Under the pieces are notes generated by a model. That model searched no databases. It saw only the letters and a program-made list of their open reading frames with translations, and was not told the DNA's origin. Of a stretch of DNA of 64,000 nt, positions 25,853 to 33,814 are shown one piece after another. The DNA lies in the NCBI RefSeq assembly GCF_008632455.1, contig NZ_CP043929.1:1240001-1304000 (forward strand), given 5' to 3'. The position numbers and the translations under genes were made by a program. The DNA comes from Methylomonas rhizoryzae. Lineage in GTDB: Bacteria; Pseudomonadota; Gammaproteobacteria; Methylococcales; Methylomonadaceae. Numbering within the stretch: the first letter of the stretch is position 1; the number at the start of each line of letters is the position of its first letter.

Positions 25853-25942
25853 TTCAAGTCCGGCCGTCGTACCAATCGCGCATCTTAAGAGATGCAAAGA
25901 AGTCCAGAAACCCGCGAATCTTCTAGGTTTGCGGGTTTTTTT
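25853..25942 (+). repeat. attR: second copy of the tRNA 3' end and terminator
   Basis: Matches 13753-13842 almost base for base, including the GCATCT/AGATGC hairpin and the terminator. Differences include loss of one G at the acceptor end (CCGTCGTACCA instead of CCGTCGGTACCA). No 5' part of a tRNA precedes it, so it is not a functional gene. Confidence 0.92.
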
Positions 25943-25975
25943 ATGCCTTATTACCGCTCAATAAACTTAAGGGAA

Positions 25976-26047
25976 TACAACAAAAGTTGTTGTACCGAGC
26001 GTTGTATCAGGTAAATTGTAGGGCTTCAGTACAACACCGCTACAACA
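25976..26047. promoter_or_regulatory. TACAACA repeats before the truncated integrase
   Basis: TACAACA at 25976, its complement TGTTGTA at 25988 (a 7-bp dyad), and direct copies at 26030 and 26041, the last ending two bases before the ATG of the integrase stump. This repeats the layout seen at the intact integrase with a different word, so these are probably the arm-type sites of the second integrase. Confidence 0.5.
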
Positions 26048-26049
26048 AA

Positions 26050-26304
26050 ATGGCTCTGAATCTCAATAAAGACGCGGTCTACAGGGTAGCTAAGCCCAAA
26101 GAAAAAGATTGTCGGATTAGCGACGGCGGCGGGTTGGCATTGCTGGTTAAGTCAACCGGTTTGAAACGTTGGGTGTTTGACTATCGGTTTCAGGGGAAGG
26201 GAAATCGCTTGGGGTTTGGCGAATATCCGGCTGTGACTTTGGAAAATGCTCGTCGCCAAGCGGAAGCGATCACATTCGTTCCGGTTTTCAACCCGCATGG
26301 CTAG
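26050..26304 (+). pseudogene. Truncated P4-type integrase
   Basis: About 73 residues from ATG 26050 (ALNLNKDAVYRV) follow the N-terminal DUF4102 domain of the intact integrase closely, then similarity ends near NARRQAEA and a short unrelated tail reaches a stop. The catalytic domain is absent. Its position just outside attR shows an earlier or tandem element used the same tRNA and was mostly deleted, up to the end of the HAD gene. Confidence 0.9.
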
Positions 26305-26307
26305 CTG

Positions 26308-26922
26308 TCAAATCACCCCAACTGCCTCCAACCCCTCGGCAACGTCCACACTCGATCTTACCAGCACCGCTTGCAGGCCGGCCCGTTTGGCGGCCTCGAT
26401 GTTTTCGGCGGTGTCGTCGAAAAACAGTATGTCGGCTGCGGCTACGCCGGTCGTTTGCAAGACGTGCCGGAAGATTGTGGGCTCGGGTTTGCGCAGGCCC
26501 AGTTGGTGAGAAGCGAACACGGCGTCGAAACCGGGGAGGAGGTCGGGATAGCGTGCGGACCAAAACCGCATATGGCTTTCGTTGGTGTTGGTCAGCAAGT
26601 AGCAGGGCAAGCGGCTGCGGGCCGATTGCAGCAGTTGCGCGGTTTCGGCGATTTCGCCGACGAATATCGCGTTCCAGCCCGCCTCGATTTGCGCGGGGCT
26701 AGCCGACAACTGCAATCGAGCCGCCAGATGGGCGAAGTAGGCCGCCGAATCCAGTTCGCCGCGCTCGTGTTGCCGATATTCGCGGTCGAAATGAAACAAG
26801 CGCGCTAGCTCGGTCTCCGGCAAGGCCGAGTAGGCGGCCCAGGCGTTGATCGCCAAGCCGAAGTCGATGTCTAGCAGGACGCCGCCGAGGTCGAACAATA
26901 GGGCGCGAGGTGTTGTAAGCAT
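26308..26922 (-). CDS. HAD-family phosphatase
   Basis: 204 residues. Haloacid-dehalogenase motifs: motif I DLGGVLLDID at the N-terminus (nucleophile Asp; Asp-x-Gly rather than Asp-x-Asp), motif II LLTNTNESH, Lys in LRKPEP, and motif III FFDDTAENIEAA. It resembles YihX-type sugar-phosphate phosphatases. Soluble, substrate unknown. It ends four bases from the integrase stump, so the insertion boundary reached its 3' end without truncating a core motif. Confidence 0.88.
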   Translation of the reverse strand: MLTTPRALLFDLGGVLLDIDFGLAINAWAAYSALPETELARLFHFDREYRQHERGELDSAAYFAHLAARLQLSASPAQIEAGWNAIFVGEIAETAQLLQSARSRLPCYLLTNTNESHMRFWSARYPDLLPGFDAVFASHQLGLRKPEPTIFRHVLQTTGVAAADILFFDDTAENIEAAKRAGLQAVLVRSSVDVAEGLEAVGVI

Positions 26923-27075
26923 GGTTGGGAAGTTGAGTTAAGGTGAAGTTTGAAACCATGGAGGTCGCCCGCTATCAATGCTTTTCATCAGCGAGGACGA
27001 TTGCCAGCCCTGCATGTTCGTTACTCTGAAAGTCATTACGGGCGCGCCGCAGGGCATTCTCCGAGGCGATGCGCC

Positions 27076-27098
27076 ACTATCCTGAGCTTTAGGATAGT
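27076..27098. repeat. Perfect hairpin in the HAD-SRPBCC gap
   Basis: ACTATCCT (27076-27083), a seven-base loop, then AGGATAGT (27091-27098). It lies in the 212-base gap downstream of the SRPBCC gene and upstream of the HAD gene, both on the minus strand. No T-run on either side makes a clear terminator; the role is unknown. Confidence 0.4.
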
Positions 27099-27134
27099 CA
27101 TCACGACCCGATTGAAAACCTGCAAGGATTGGTT

Positions 27135-27593
27135 TCATTGATGGTCGGGGATTTCAGGCTCGACCAGCTTGGCCAGTTGCTCCAGCGATTCCTGCCAGCC
27201 CAAATAGCACATTTCCACCGGTATCATCGAGGGTATGCCTGCTTGAACAATGCTGACGGAGGTTCCGCAGGACACCGCTTCCAAGTCGATCGATACCTGC
27301 ATGGCAGCGGCGGAATCGGCGTGGTCGAAACGGTCAATGTGACGGATGCGTTGGTTAGGCACCAATTCGAGGTATTCGACCGTGAACGAATGGCTACCGC
27401 CGGTACCGAAGTTGGTAAACGACATACGGTAGCCGCCGCCTACCCGCACATCCATCGTGTGAACCGTGCCGAGAAAGCCGTACGGTGGTAACCAACGCTC
27501 TAAAGCGGCTTTATCGGTAAATGCTTGGTAAATACGCTCTGCCGGCGCCCGCAGCACGCGATGCAGCCGAACGGTTCCGGTTGGGTTGGTCAT
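27135..27593 (-). CDS. SRPBCC/AHSA1-type protein
   Basis: 152 residues of the START-like/AHSA1 fold: it begins LHRVLRAPAERIYQAFTD, then ALERWLPPYGF and VRVGGGYRMSF, and ends with the usual helix GWQESLEQLAKLVEPE. These proteins bind small hydrophobic ligands in a deep pocket or act in stress responses; the ligand cannot be told here. It lies 61 bases downstream of the winged-helix gene on the same strand and may share its transcript. Confidence 0.88.
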   Translation of the reverse strand: MTNPTGTVRLHRVLRAPAERIYQAFTDKAALERWLPPYGFLGTVHTMDVRVGGGYRMSFTNFGTGGSHSFTVEYLELVPNQRIRHIDRFDHADSAAAMQVSIDLEAVSCGTSVSIVQAGIPSMIPVEMCYLGWQESLEQLAKLVEPEIPDHQ

Positions 27594-27654
27594 ATCAATC
27601 TCCTGAGTTGAACGAGCGGGGGGGATTACCTTAACGCTTGTGCGGACTGTGCGA

Positions 27655-28617
27655 TCAATCGGCGCCGGCGGCCAAACTTAGCCAGGCTTCGGCGGCGACT
27701 CCGCTCATCCAGGCCAATTCCATGGCCATCCAATCGTCGCAGATTTGCGCAAATTCCGCACTGAGCTTGACTTGATACGAGCCGCGCGAGATTTCGTGCA
27801 GCCAGCCGGCGGCTTGCGCTTGTTTCAGCATGTTGCGCACCGTGCCGCGCGATACCGACAAGCTTTGCGCCAATTCCTGAGTCGGTGCCGCTGCCAGCAA
27901 ATTGCCTTGCCCGTCGGTTTCGGCGCTGGCTATCAATGCCATCAAGACCAGATAACCGTTGCTGCGGCCCATAAAGGCCCGCACCATCGGAAACTCTTCG
28001 GATAGAAAAAAGCCGTTGTGCACGTAGGCGCTGACGCCGTAAGCGAAAACCCGGTACAGCATGGCCGGCTGTTTGCCGAGGTTGGCGGCGGGTTCCGGGA
28101 AAGGGTGGATCAATTCGACCGCGGTCAGATTGGCGGTAAACCAAACCGCCAAGGTTTCCAGCAGGCTGTCGGTCGGCGCCAGCAGTTTGGTGCGGCTACC
28201 GGCAACGTGATGCACGCGCAAATAACCGCGTATCCTCGCCAAGCCTAGCAAGGCTTTTACCAAGGTAGGGCTGCCCATGTTTAGCAAGCCGAACAATTCT
28301 ATGACGCGCGAATAACTGGCGCCGGATAACGGATCGCCGTCGTCGCGTTGGTGGTGCAAGGACAGTACGAATGCCAAAAAGGCCAGATCGTGTTCGCCGC
28401 GCAGCAAGCGGGCCAGCGGTTGGTGATTCCTGAAGGCGGCCAGCATGTTGTCGGCGAAGCGGCGTTTGGCCATGTCGAACTGCGGATGCCGCTTGAGCGT
28501 GTCTGCGTAGCCTCTAAGCGCCTGACGATCCAGGGTTTGCTCGTTCCACAGGTTGGGGCAATTTCTAAACCAGGGTGCCCGGTTTAGGCAAAAATCGGAA
28601 TGGATGTCGTAGTTCAT
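27655..28617 (-). CDS. Winged-helix protein, probable transcriptional regulator
   Basis: 320 residues. The C-terminal ~90 residues contain a clear winged helix-turn-helix (TQELAQSLSVSRGTVRNMLKQAQAAGWL). The N-terminal ~210 residues are helical and match no family I recognise. It is divergent from the dockerin gene at 28791 with 173 bases between them, so it could control that locus, itself, or both. No effector domain is evident. Confidence 0.65.
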   Translation of the reverse strand: MNYDIHSDFCLNRAPWFRNCPNLWNEQTLDRQALRGYADTLKRHPQFDMAKRRFADNMLAAFRNHQPLARLLRGEHDLAFLAFVLSLHHQRDDGDPLSGASYSRVIELFGLLNMGSPTLVKALLGLARIRGYLRVHHVAGSRTKLLAPTDSLLETLAVWFTANLTAVELIHPFPEPAANLGKQPAMLYRVFAYGVSAYVHNGFFLSEEFPMVRAFMGRSNGYLVLMALIASAETDGQGNLLAAAPTQELAQSLSVSRGTVRNMLKQAQAAGWLHEISRGSYQVKLSAEFAQICDDWMAMELAWMSGVAAEAWLSLAAGAD

Positions 28618-28790
28618 CTGGAGTTGTCAGTGCTTGCTATCCGTTAACGGCAGCGGCTGGTTTTAGCCTATTGGTTTAACTTTGCCAAATTCGTCACAGT
28701 TTAGATCGTTAGAATCGCCGTTCCAATTTTATTTTCCATCGATCCCGCCGGTTCAGCAGGACGGCGCATTCAGATAGTAGAGGTCTGATT

Positions 28791-31700
28791 ATGATGAGTT
28801 CCGCATTCCGCTATGTTTGCCTTTACGGCGTGTGGCATCTGCCGCCGCTACGCTCTTGGGCGGCATTATCGTTTGCCATGGCCGCATTGCTGGTTCTGGC
28901 GTCGTCCGCCGCGGCGCAGGAACGCGCGCGTAGCTTGCCCAACGTGGTCAGCCAGTTTCAAAACTTGAAACACCATGGCGAATGGTTGGGTTTTAACACG
29001 GGGCTTTACAGCTTCGACGATTTTCACGAGCAAACCGATTCGATTTTCACCAATACCAGCAGCCACTGGCAAGGCATACAGCGGTTCGACGCCGCCAACG
29101 GCACGCCTTATTGGTTGGTGTCGCGCAGCAGCAACGCTAGTTCGTCGGCCGGACATCTGGCCGTGGTGCAGCTGGCCTCGCGCGACAAGGACGGCGAGCG
29201 ATTGCGCTCCAACCGGCTGCTTAAAGGCGAAAAAACCGAAGACACCTCGCCGCCTAGTCAAGACAAAATCGTTAACTTGATCAGTTTTAGCGATTACCAG
29301 CACATCGGCGGCACCCAGACGGTCGGCAACATTCTGGCGGTGCCGGCCGAGGAAAAGGTCGACGAATCCGCCGACATTCCGGACGGACGCATTTATTTTT
29401 ACGATTTGTCCACGCTACCCAATCCGACCTTGCTGTCCTACCATTTGGATATCGAAGGCCACAAGGCCGGCGTGGTCGGTATCACCGATTTGCCGGACGG
29501 CCGTTATTTGTTGGCGTTGAGTTGGGGCTACGGTGACAAGATTGAGTTTTATAAATCCAACGGCAGCGACTGGCACGATCCCAACTTCGCCTTCAGTTTG
29601 CACAGCGAGTGGAATTATTACGATTTGCTGGGAGACCAGGATTGGCCTTGGCAATTTGCATTTACCGTGGGCGGTAAGGATATTCCGTTGTCGTATTCGC
29701 ATCAGACCTTGAATTTCATCAAGCAAGACGACGGCAAACTGTACTTGCTGGGCACGCACAATACCGCACCCACCGCGCCCAGCGACTATTTGGGTAAAGA
29801 CGTCGGCGTGTTGTATCAAGTCGGCGGTACCGGCGACGGCGAAACCGCTACCTTGACCTCGGTCGTCGGCCAGCGTTTTTATTCGCGTTCGCCCGGGTCA
29901 GTCGATCCGCCGCTGGGCTTCAAAATTATTAATTTCAGCGCCAGCGTCGGCGCTTATGTCAGTCCGAGCCAGGAGCTGTTGCTGTATGCGACCGAGCATT
30001 ATGCGCAAGGCCCTAGCGGGTCGGTACAGGTCGCCGAATTTCGCCATCGCGACGTCTATAGAGCCGGCAGCCCGAATTATTATCCGACCGCCAAAATCAA
30101 CGCGGCCGGCAGCGTCACGGTGGGTAACAGCGTGGCCTTGAGCGCGGCCGGCAGCAAGCCGCCGAAAGCCAAGCCTTGGGTAGAGCTTTATGCCGACGCC
30201 TCAGGCTGGCAAAATCAAACCGCCAGCGTGGAGCAAACCGCGGTTGCGACCTGGACTTTTTCGCCGTCCTCGGATAGAGACCGCAGCCTGGTGATCGATG
30301 CGGCCGACATCGGCAAAGACGATTACAACAACTTCGGTGATCTGGATCAGACTGACGGCATCATTACCCCGAAAGGTTTCCACGACACCGCCAGTTCGGT
30401 GCGTTATTGGGCGCCGCCGGGCTGCGGGCCGAATCTATACGAACAAGACAATTACGGCGGCAAGGTGTTGAATTTGCGAGTGGAATCGGGTTACGCGGCG
30501 GACAGGATCTGGGTTGTTTCGGATCTGAAGAATCTGGCCATGCGCGATTCCGGCGGCAATTCCACCGGCGCCAACGATAAAACCAGTTCCTTGACCTTGA
30601 CAACCGCCGGCTGCGACCAGCCATTAACCAAATACACCTGGTCGCTGGGCAGCGGTTCGGTCGGCAGCATCGCCGACGCCAATGGGGTGCAGACTAAATT
30701 TGTCGCCGGCAACGTGCCGGGCAAGGCGACCGTCAAACTGACGGTGTGTACCGCGACCAATCTGTGCAATACCGGTTCGCAACAAATTCAAGTGACGCAA
30801 ATAGGGCCTTTGCTGGAGAAAGTGAACGGTCCGGCCGAAGTGCGCAAAAATCACGCGTTGACGCTGGACATTTCCTTCAGCAACCCGGACCCCGCCGCGC
30901 AGCACAGCTTGAAAATCCTGTGGGGCGACGGCACCGGAGTAAACGAAACCCTGCCGGTCTCCGAGCGTTTCGTCAGCCGCAGTCATAGTTATGCCGAGGC
31001 CGGCAATTACCAAGTAGCGATCAGCATCAGCGATCAAAACCGCAATAGCACCAGCCAAACGCACGTGGTGACGGTGACGGACCCGGCGCCGCGCATCCAG
31101 GCGTTTTCGCTGACCGAGCAAATTCAGGAAGGCGACAGCGCGCGGCTGACGGTCGGCTTTGCCCTCAGCCAACCGGCGGAGGCGTCCATAGACTGGGGCG
31201 ACGGCAGTGCGGCGCAAGATCCGCGCATCGGCCAATCGGCGAATAATCAAGTCGTTGCCGACCACGTTTATGCGGACAACGGCGAGTACACGGTGACGAT
31301 CAGCTTCGACGACGGGGTGGACGTGATCAGTCAAAGCGGCACAGTCAGGGTCGGCAACGCGGCGCCTGCGATTACCAACGTAGGCATCAACGCCCAAGGT
31401 TTGTTCCTGCGTTTTACCGATCCCGGACTGAGCGATCGGCATACGGCCAGCGTCGATTGGGGCGATCAAACCGCGCTTAGCACGCAGGCTATACCGGTCG
31501 GCAACCGCGAGTTCGAGGTCAAGCATAGCTATCGGCCGGCCGCACAGGGTTTCGGCAAAGCGGCATATCAGGTTGTGGTTACTCTGTCGGACGGCGTGGA
31601 CAGCGGCAGCAAGACGGTGACTATCAACGTGCCGAAAGGCGATTTAGACAGCGACCGCGACGTGGACCGCAACGACTTGAATCTGTTGCTCGGCGAACGC

Positions 31701-31826
31701 AATAAAACGGTGGCCGCCAGCGTATGCGGCAGCCGTTGCGACTTGGACGGTGACGGCAAAATCACCGTCAACGACGGCCGGAAGTTGAGCTTGCTGTGTA
31801 CCCGCAGCAATTGTGCGCCGCAGTGA
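28791..31826 (+). CDS. Secreted dockerin protein with beta-gamma-crystallin-like and PKD domains
   Basis: 1011 residues. A signal peptide ends near 42 (LASSAAAQ). Residues ~45-430 are unrecognised. A beta-gamma-crystallin-like stretch at ~544-605 (YEQDNYGGKVLNL) ends with the calcium motif NDKTSS at 595-600. Three PKD-like repeats follow (~705-945; WGDGTG, WGDGSA, WGDQTA). The C-terminus has two dockerin loops: Asp951/953/955/959/962 and Asp984/986/988/995. No sorting tail of its own. The cohesin-like VPLPA protein lies 292 bases downstream. No enzymatic motif seen, so it may be structural or binding. Start at ATG 28791; 28794 is also possible. Confidence 0.8.
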   Translation: MMSSAFRYVCLYGVWHLPPLRSWAALSFAMAALLVLASSAAAQERARSLPNVVSQFQNLKHHGEWLGFNTGLYSFDDFHEQTDSIFTNTSSHWQGIQRFDAANGTPYWLVSRSSNASSSAGHLAVVQLASRDKDGERLRSNRLLKGEKTEDTSPPSQDKIVNLISFSDYQHIGGTQTVGNILAVPAEEKVDESADIPDGRIYFYDLSTLPNPTLLSYHLDIEGHKAGVVGITDLPDGRYLLALSWGYGDKIEFYKSNGSDWHDPNFAFSLHSEWNYYDLLGDQDWPWQFAFTVGGKDIPLSYSHQTLNFIKQDDGKLYLLGTHNTAPTAPSDYLGKDVGVLYQVGGTGDGETATLTSVVGQRFYSRSPGSVDPPLGFKIINFSASVGAYVSPSQELLLYATEHYAQGPSGSVQVAEFRHRDVYRAGSPNYYPTAKINAAGSVTVGNSVALSAAGSKPPKAKPWVELYADASGWQNQTASVEQTAVATWTFSPSSDRDRSLVIDAADIGKDDYNNFGDLDQTDGIITPKGFHDTASSVRYWAPPGCGPNLYEQDNYGGKVLNLRVESGYAADRIWVVSDLKNLAMRDSGGNSTGANDKTSSLTLTTAGCDQPLTKYTWSLGSGSVGSIADANGVQTKFVAGNVPGKATVKLTVCTATNLCNTGSQQIQVTQIGPLLEKVNGPAEVRKNHALTLDISFSNPDPAAQHSLKILWGDGTGVNETLPVSERFVSRSHSYAEAGNYQVAISISDQNRNSTSQTHVVTVTDPAPRIQAFSLTEQIQEGDSARLTVGFALSQPAEASIDWGDGSAAQDPRIGQSANNQVVADHVYADNGEYTVTISFDDGVDVISQSGTVRVGNAAPAITNVGINAQGLFLRFTDPGLSDRHTASVDWGDQTALSTQAIPVGNREFEVKHSYRPAAQGFGKAAYQVVVTLSDGVDSGSKTVTINVPKGDLDSDRDVDRNDLNLLLGERNKTVAASVCGSRCDLDGDGKITVNDGRKLSLLCTRSNCAPQ

Positions 31827-32118
31827 GCCGTGGGCGTTGGTTATGATGGATTCTCGTCAGGTAAGGATTTCGCTAAAAATCATGTCCCGAAATGATTTTT
31901 CCCGGCAAACCGTTCGTGTTGAACTCGGTCGACGCATGAAGGGTTGGGCGCGGCGGATGCTCGGATTTTCCCGTTCATCCCTCGACAAGTTCAGGACGAA
32001 TGGGAAAATCCTTGCAACCCGAAACGGGGAACGTATTGATAACCTTATTCTCGGTGCCTGGCGCAGCTACTCTGGCCTATTCAGCCAAAAACCTTTACAG
32101 ACTCTTTAGGAGGCAGTT
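31827..32118. other. 292-base gap with REP palindrome
   Basis: The region between the dockerin and cohesin-like genes contains the REP-type palindrome at 31963-32011 and, near its end, AGGAGG just before the cohesin-like ATG. No gene is supported. Confidence 0.6.
31963..32011. repeat. REP-like palindrome
   Basis: GGATTTTCCCGTTCATCC (31963-31980) and GGACGAATGGGAAAATCC (31994-32011) are inverted copies matching at 16 of 18 positions, with a 13-base loop CTCGACAAGTTCA. The layout resembles the abundant extragenic palindromes mobilised by REP-associated transposases; a truncated transposase of that type is at 56015. No second copy was noticed in this window. Confidence 0.7.
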
Positions 32119-32691
32119 ATGCAACGTTTTTTAACCGGCGCGCTGTTTTGTACGCTCTGCGCGTCCGCTCAAGCCATCCCGCTGCTGGAACTCAGCCCGC
32201 TGCAGCAAAGCGTGACTTTGGGTTCGACGGCCAGCATCGAGCTACGGATCAGCGGTCTGGACGAAGCCACGGCCTTGTCGGCCTTCGACGTGCAAATCGT
32301 ATTCGACCCGACGGTGCTGGCTTACGACCATAGCGCATTCGGCGATCAACTGGACTTGTTCGGCTTGGGCGACGTGCGCGGCGTTGAAAGCGAGTACGGG
32401 GTGCTGAATGTGTGGGAAATTTCTCTGGATGGTGCAGCCGACTTGTTGGGCGGCCAAGCCGACGCGTTTACCTTGGCTACCCTGAGCTTCCAGGCGGTAG
32501 GCGAAGGTTTCAGCGCATTGACCTTATCGTTGAACGCCTTGGCCGACGCCGACGGCAACGGCTTGCCGGCGCAACTCGGCGAAGCGGGGGTGACGGTCAG
32601 TGCCGTGCCGTTGCCGGCCTTCGGTTACAGTCTGGCCTTGGCGCTGGCCGGCTTGCCGCTTGCCGGCCGCCGTCGTCGGCTTAGCCGCTAA
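32119..32691 (+). CDS. Cohesin-like protein with VPLPA-type C-terminal sorting signal
   Basis: 190 residues. Signal peptide (CTLCASAQAI). Residues ~22-150 fit a cohesin-type beta-sandwich: strands with a Val-Thr-Leu-Gly start, AFDVQIVFDPTVLAYD, then FTLATLSFQAVGEGFSALTL. The C-terminus is VPLPA, a hydrophobic helix and a basic end (GRRRRLSR), the tripartite signal read by exosortase systems. Preceded by AGGAGG. It follows a dockerin protein, suggesting that it anchors or presents it. It overlaps the end of the convergent HupE gene by 11 bases. Confidence 0.75.
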   Translation: MQRFLTGALFCTLCASAQAIPLLELSPLQQSVTLGSTASIELRISGLDEATALSAFDVQIVFDPTVLAYDHSAFGDQLDLFGLGDVRGVESEYGVLNVWEISLDGAADLLGGQADAFTLATLSFQAVGEGFSALTLSLNALADADGNGLPAQLGEAGVTVSAVPLPAFGYSLALALAGLPLAGRRRRLSR

Positions 32692-33814
32692 TCAGGTTAA
32701 TGTCCAGGCTGCGTTCGGCCAGCCAGATCAAGGCCAGCCCGGCGATGGCGGCCGAACCGGCGTGCATGGCCACGGCAGGGTAGTAGCGATAGCGGCTGAA
32801 ATAGCCGATCAGCGGCAGTACCGCCGCCACTACCGCCAATTGGCCGAGTTCCACGCCCAAGTTGAAACTGAACAAAGCCCAGACGATGTTTTGCGGCGAC
32901 AGTTGCATGTCCAGCAGCACGCTGGCTATCCCCAAGCCGTGAATCAGGCCGAAGCCGAACGCGACCCAATACTTGCGGTGGGTGACGCACGGCACGATAT
33001 TGTTCAGCGCGGCCAGTAGCACCGAGGCGGCTATCGCGGCTTCCACCCAGCGGCTGGGCAGGCTGACGATTTGCAGTACCGCCAGGCTAAGGGTCAAGGA
33101 ATGGGCCAGCGTGAAGGCGCTGACGACCGCCACCACTTCGCCCAGCGTGGTTTTGAATCCGGTTTTGGGCTGCCAGCCTTCGGATTCGCGAATCAACGCG
33201 GCCGGCAGCAATAAACTCAGTAAAAACAACAGATGATCGTAGCCTATCCAAATGTGCCAAACCCCTTCGCGGGCGAAGTCTTGCAAGCGCGTCCAAGCGC
33301 CGGCCGCCGGTTCGCCGCTTATCCCGTTCCAGTGTTGCTGACGGACTTCCGGACTGAATATCGCGGTTTGTTGGGCGTCGCCCGACTGTAACGTCAGCAA
33401 GCCGCGGTGCTGCCGGTCCAGGTCGAAAAACAGGCTGTAGTCCAGGCTCAGACTGTGCACTGGCTTGGGGCACCGTGCGGACAGCGGCACTACCGCGTAG
33501 CGGCCGTCGCTGTGTTGGTCTATCAGTAAGTCGCCGGCTTGTAACGGACAGGCCGTGTCATTCGCTGCCAGCGCTAGATGGGCAAGCGCATAGGCTTTGA
33601 TGGTCTCGGCCGCGGCGCGCACTTCGCCCCAGGTCAAACGGCCGTCGCCGTTTCGGTCCAGGCCGAGCGCGTAGTCCAAATCGCGCAAGGCGATATCCCA
33701 TCGGCCGCGTAGCGAATCGTCCTGCGCATGCAGTTGTAAATAGCTGTCGCTGGATTTATGCGCATGGGCTGCTTGGCCGGTCACTAACATAACCAATAAC
33801 AATATGCGGATCAT
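32681..33814 (-). CDS. HupE/UreJ-family membrane protein with periplasmic EF-hand domain
   Basis: 377 residues. A signal peptide is followed by a soluble domain (to about 185) with an EF-hand-like loop DRNGDGRLTWGE. The C-terminal half has about six to seven membrane segments with the HupE/UreJ signatures GYDHLLFLLSLL, FTLAHSLTLSLA and the helix beginning EAAIAASV. HupE/UreJ proteins are usually nickel or cobalt permeases; this long form with the extra domain is uncharacterised. It overlaps the TPR gene by four bases, so they are coupled. Confidence 0.85.
   Translation of the reverse strand: MIRILLLVMLVTGQAAHAHKSSDSYLQLHAQDDSLRGRWDIALRDLDYALGLDRNGDGRLTWGEVRAAAETIKAYALAHLALAANDTACPLQAGDLLIDQHSDGRYAVVPLSARCPKPVHSLSLDYSLFFDLDRQHRGLLTLQSGDAQQTAIFSPEVRQQHWNGISGEPAAGAWTRLQDFAREGVWHIWIGYDHLLFLLSLLLPAALIRESEGWQPKTGFKTTLGEVVAVVSAFTLAHSLTLSLAVLQIVSLPSRWVEAAIAASVLLAALNNIVPCVTHRKYWVAFGFGLIHGLGIASVLLDMQLSPQNIVWALFSFNLGVELGQLAVVAAVLPLIGYFSRYRYYPAVAMHAGSAAIAGLALIWLAERSLDINLISG

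Larger units (their letters stand above)
13753..25942 (+). mobile_element. P4-like integrative satellite at tRNA-Leu, about 12.2 kb
   Basis: Bounded by the tRNA-derived direct repeats. Gene order from the left: integrase, ParA ATPase, unknown gene, AlpA, KilA-N, Icd/Ash leader, DUF7673 protein, unknown, Toprim primase, DUF927 helicase, iteron region, three unknown genes, S49 protease and capsid remnant. Replication and regulation genes resemble P4-type satellites. There are no terminase, portal, tail or lysis genes, so it could not make a particle alone. The S49 protease plus capsid tail suggests descent from, or past recombination with, a Mu-like head module. Confidence 0.88.

Noticed and set aside
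26941..27140. Possible miniature transposon between the HAD and SRPBCC genes
   Set aside because: TGAAACC/GGTTTCA ends are only seven bases and no target duplication is seen; more likely chance.
30624..31526. 300-codon minus-strand frame inside the locus A dockerin gene
   Set aside because: Shadow of a gene with clear PKD and dockerin domains on the plus strand.
32681..33814. HupE/UreJ protein as part of a hydrogenase or urease cluster
   Set aside because: No hydrogenase genes nearby, and ureEFG lies about 23 kb away; the operon partners are DUF4331 and TPR genes instead.
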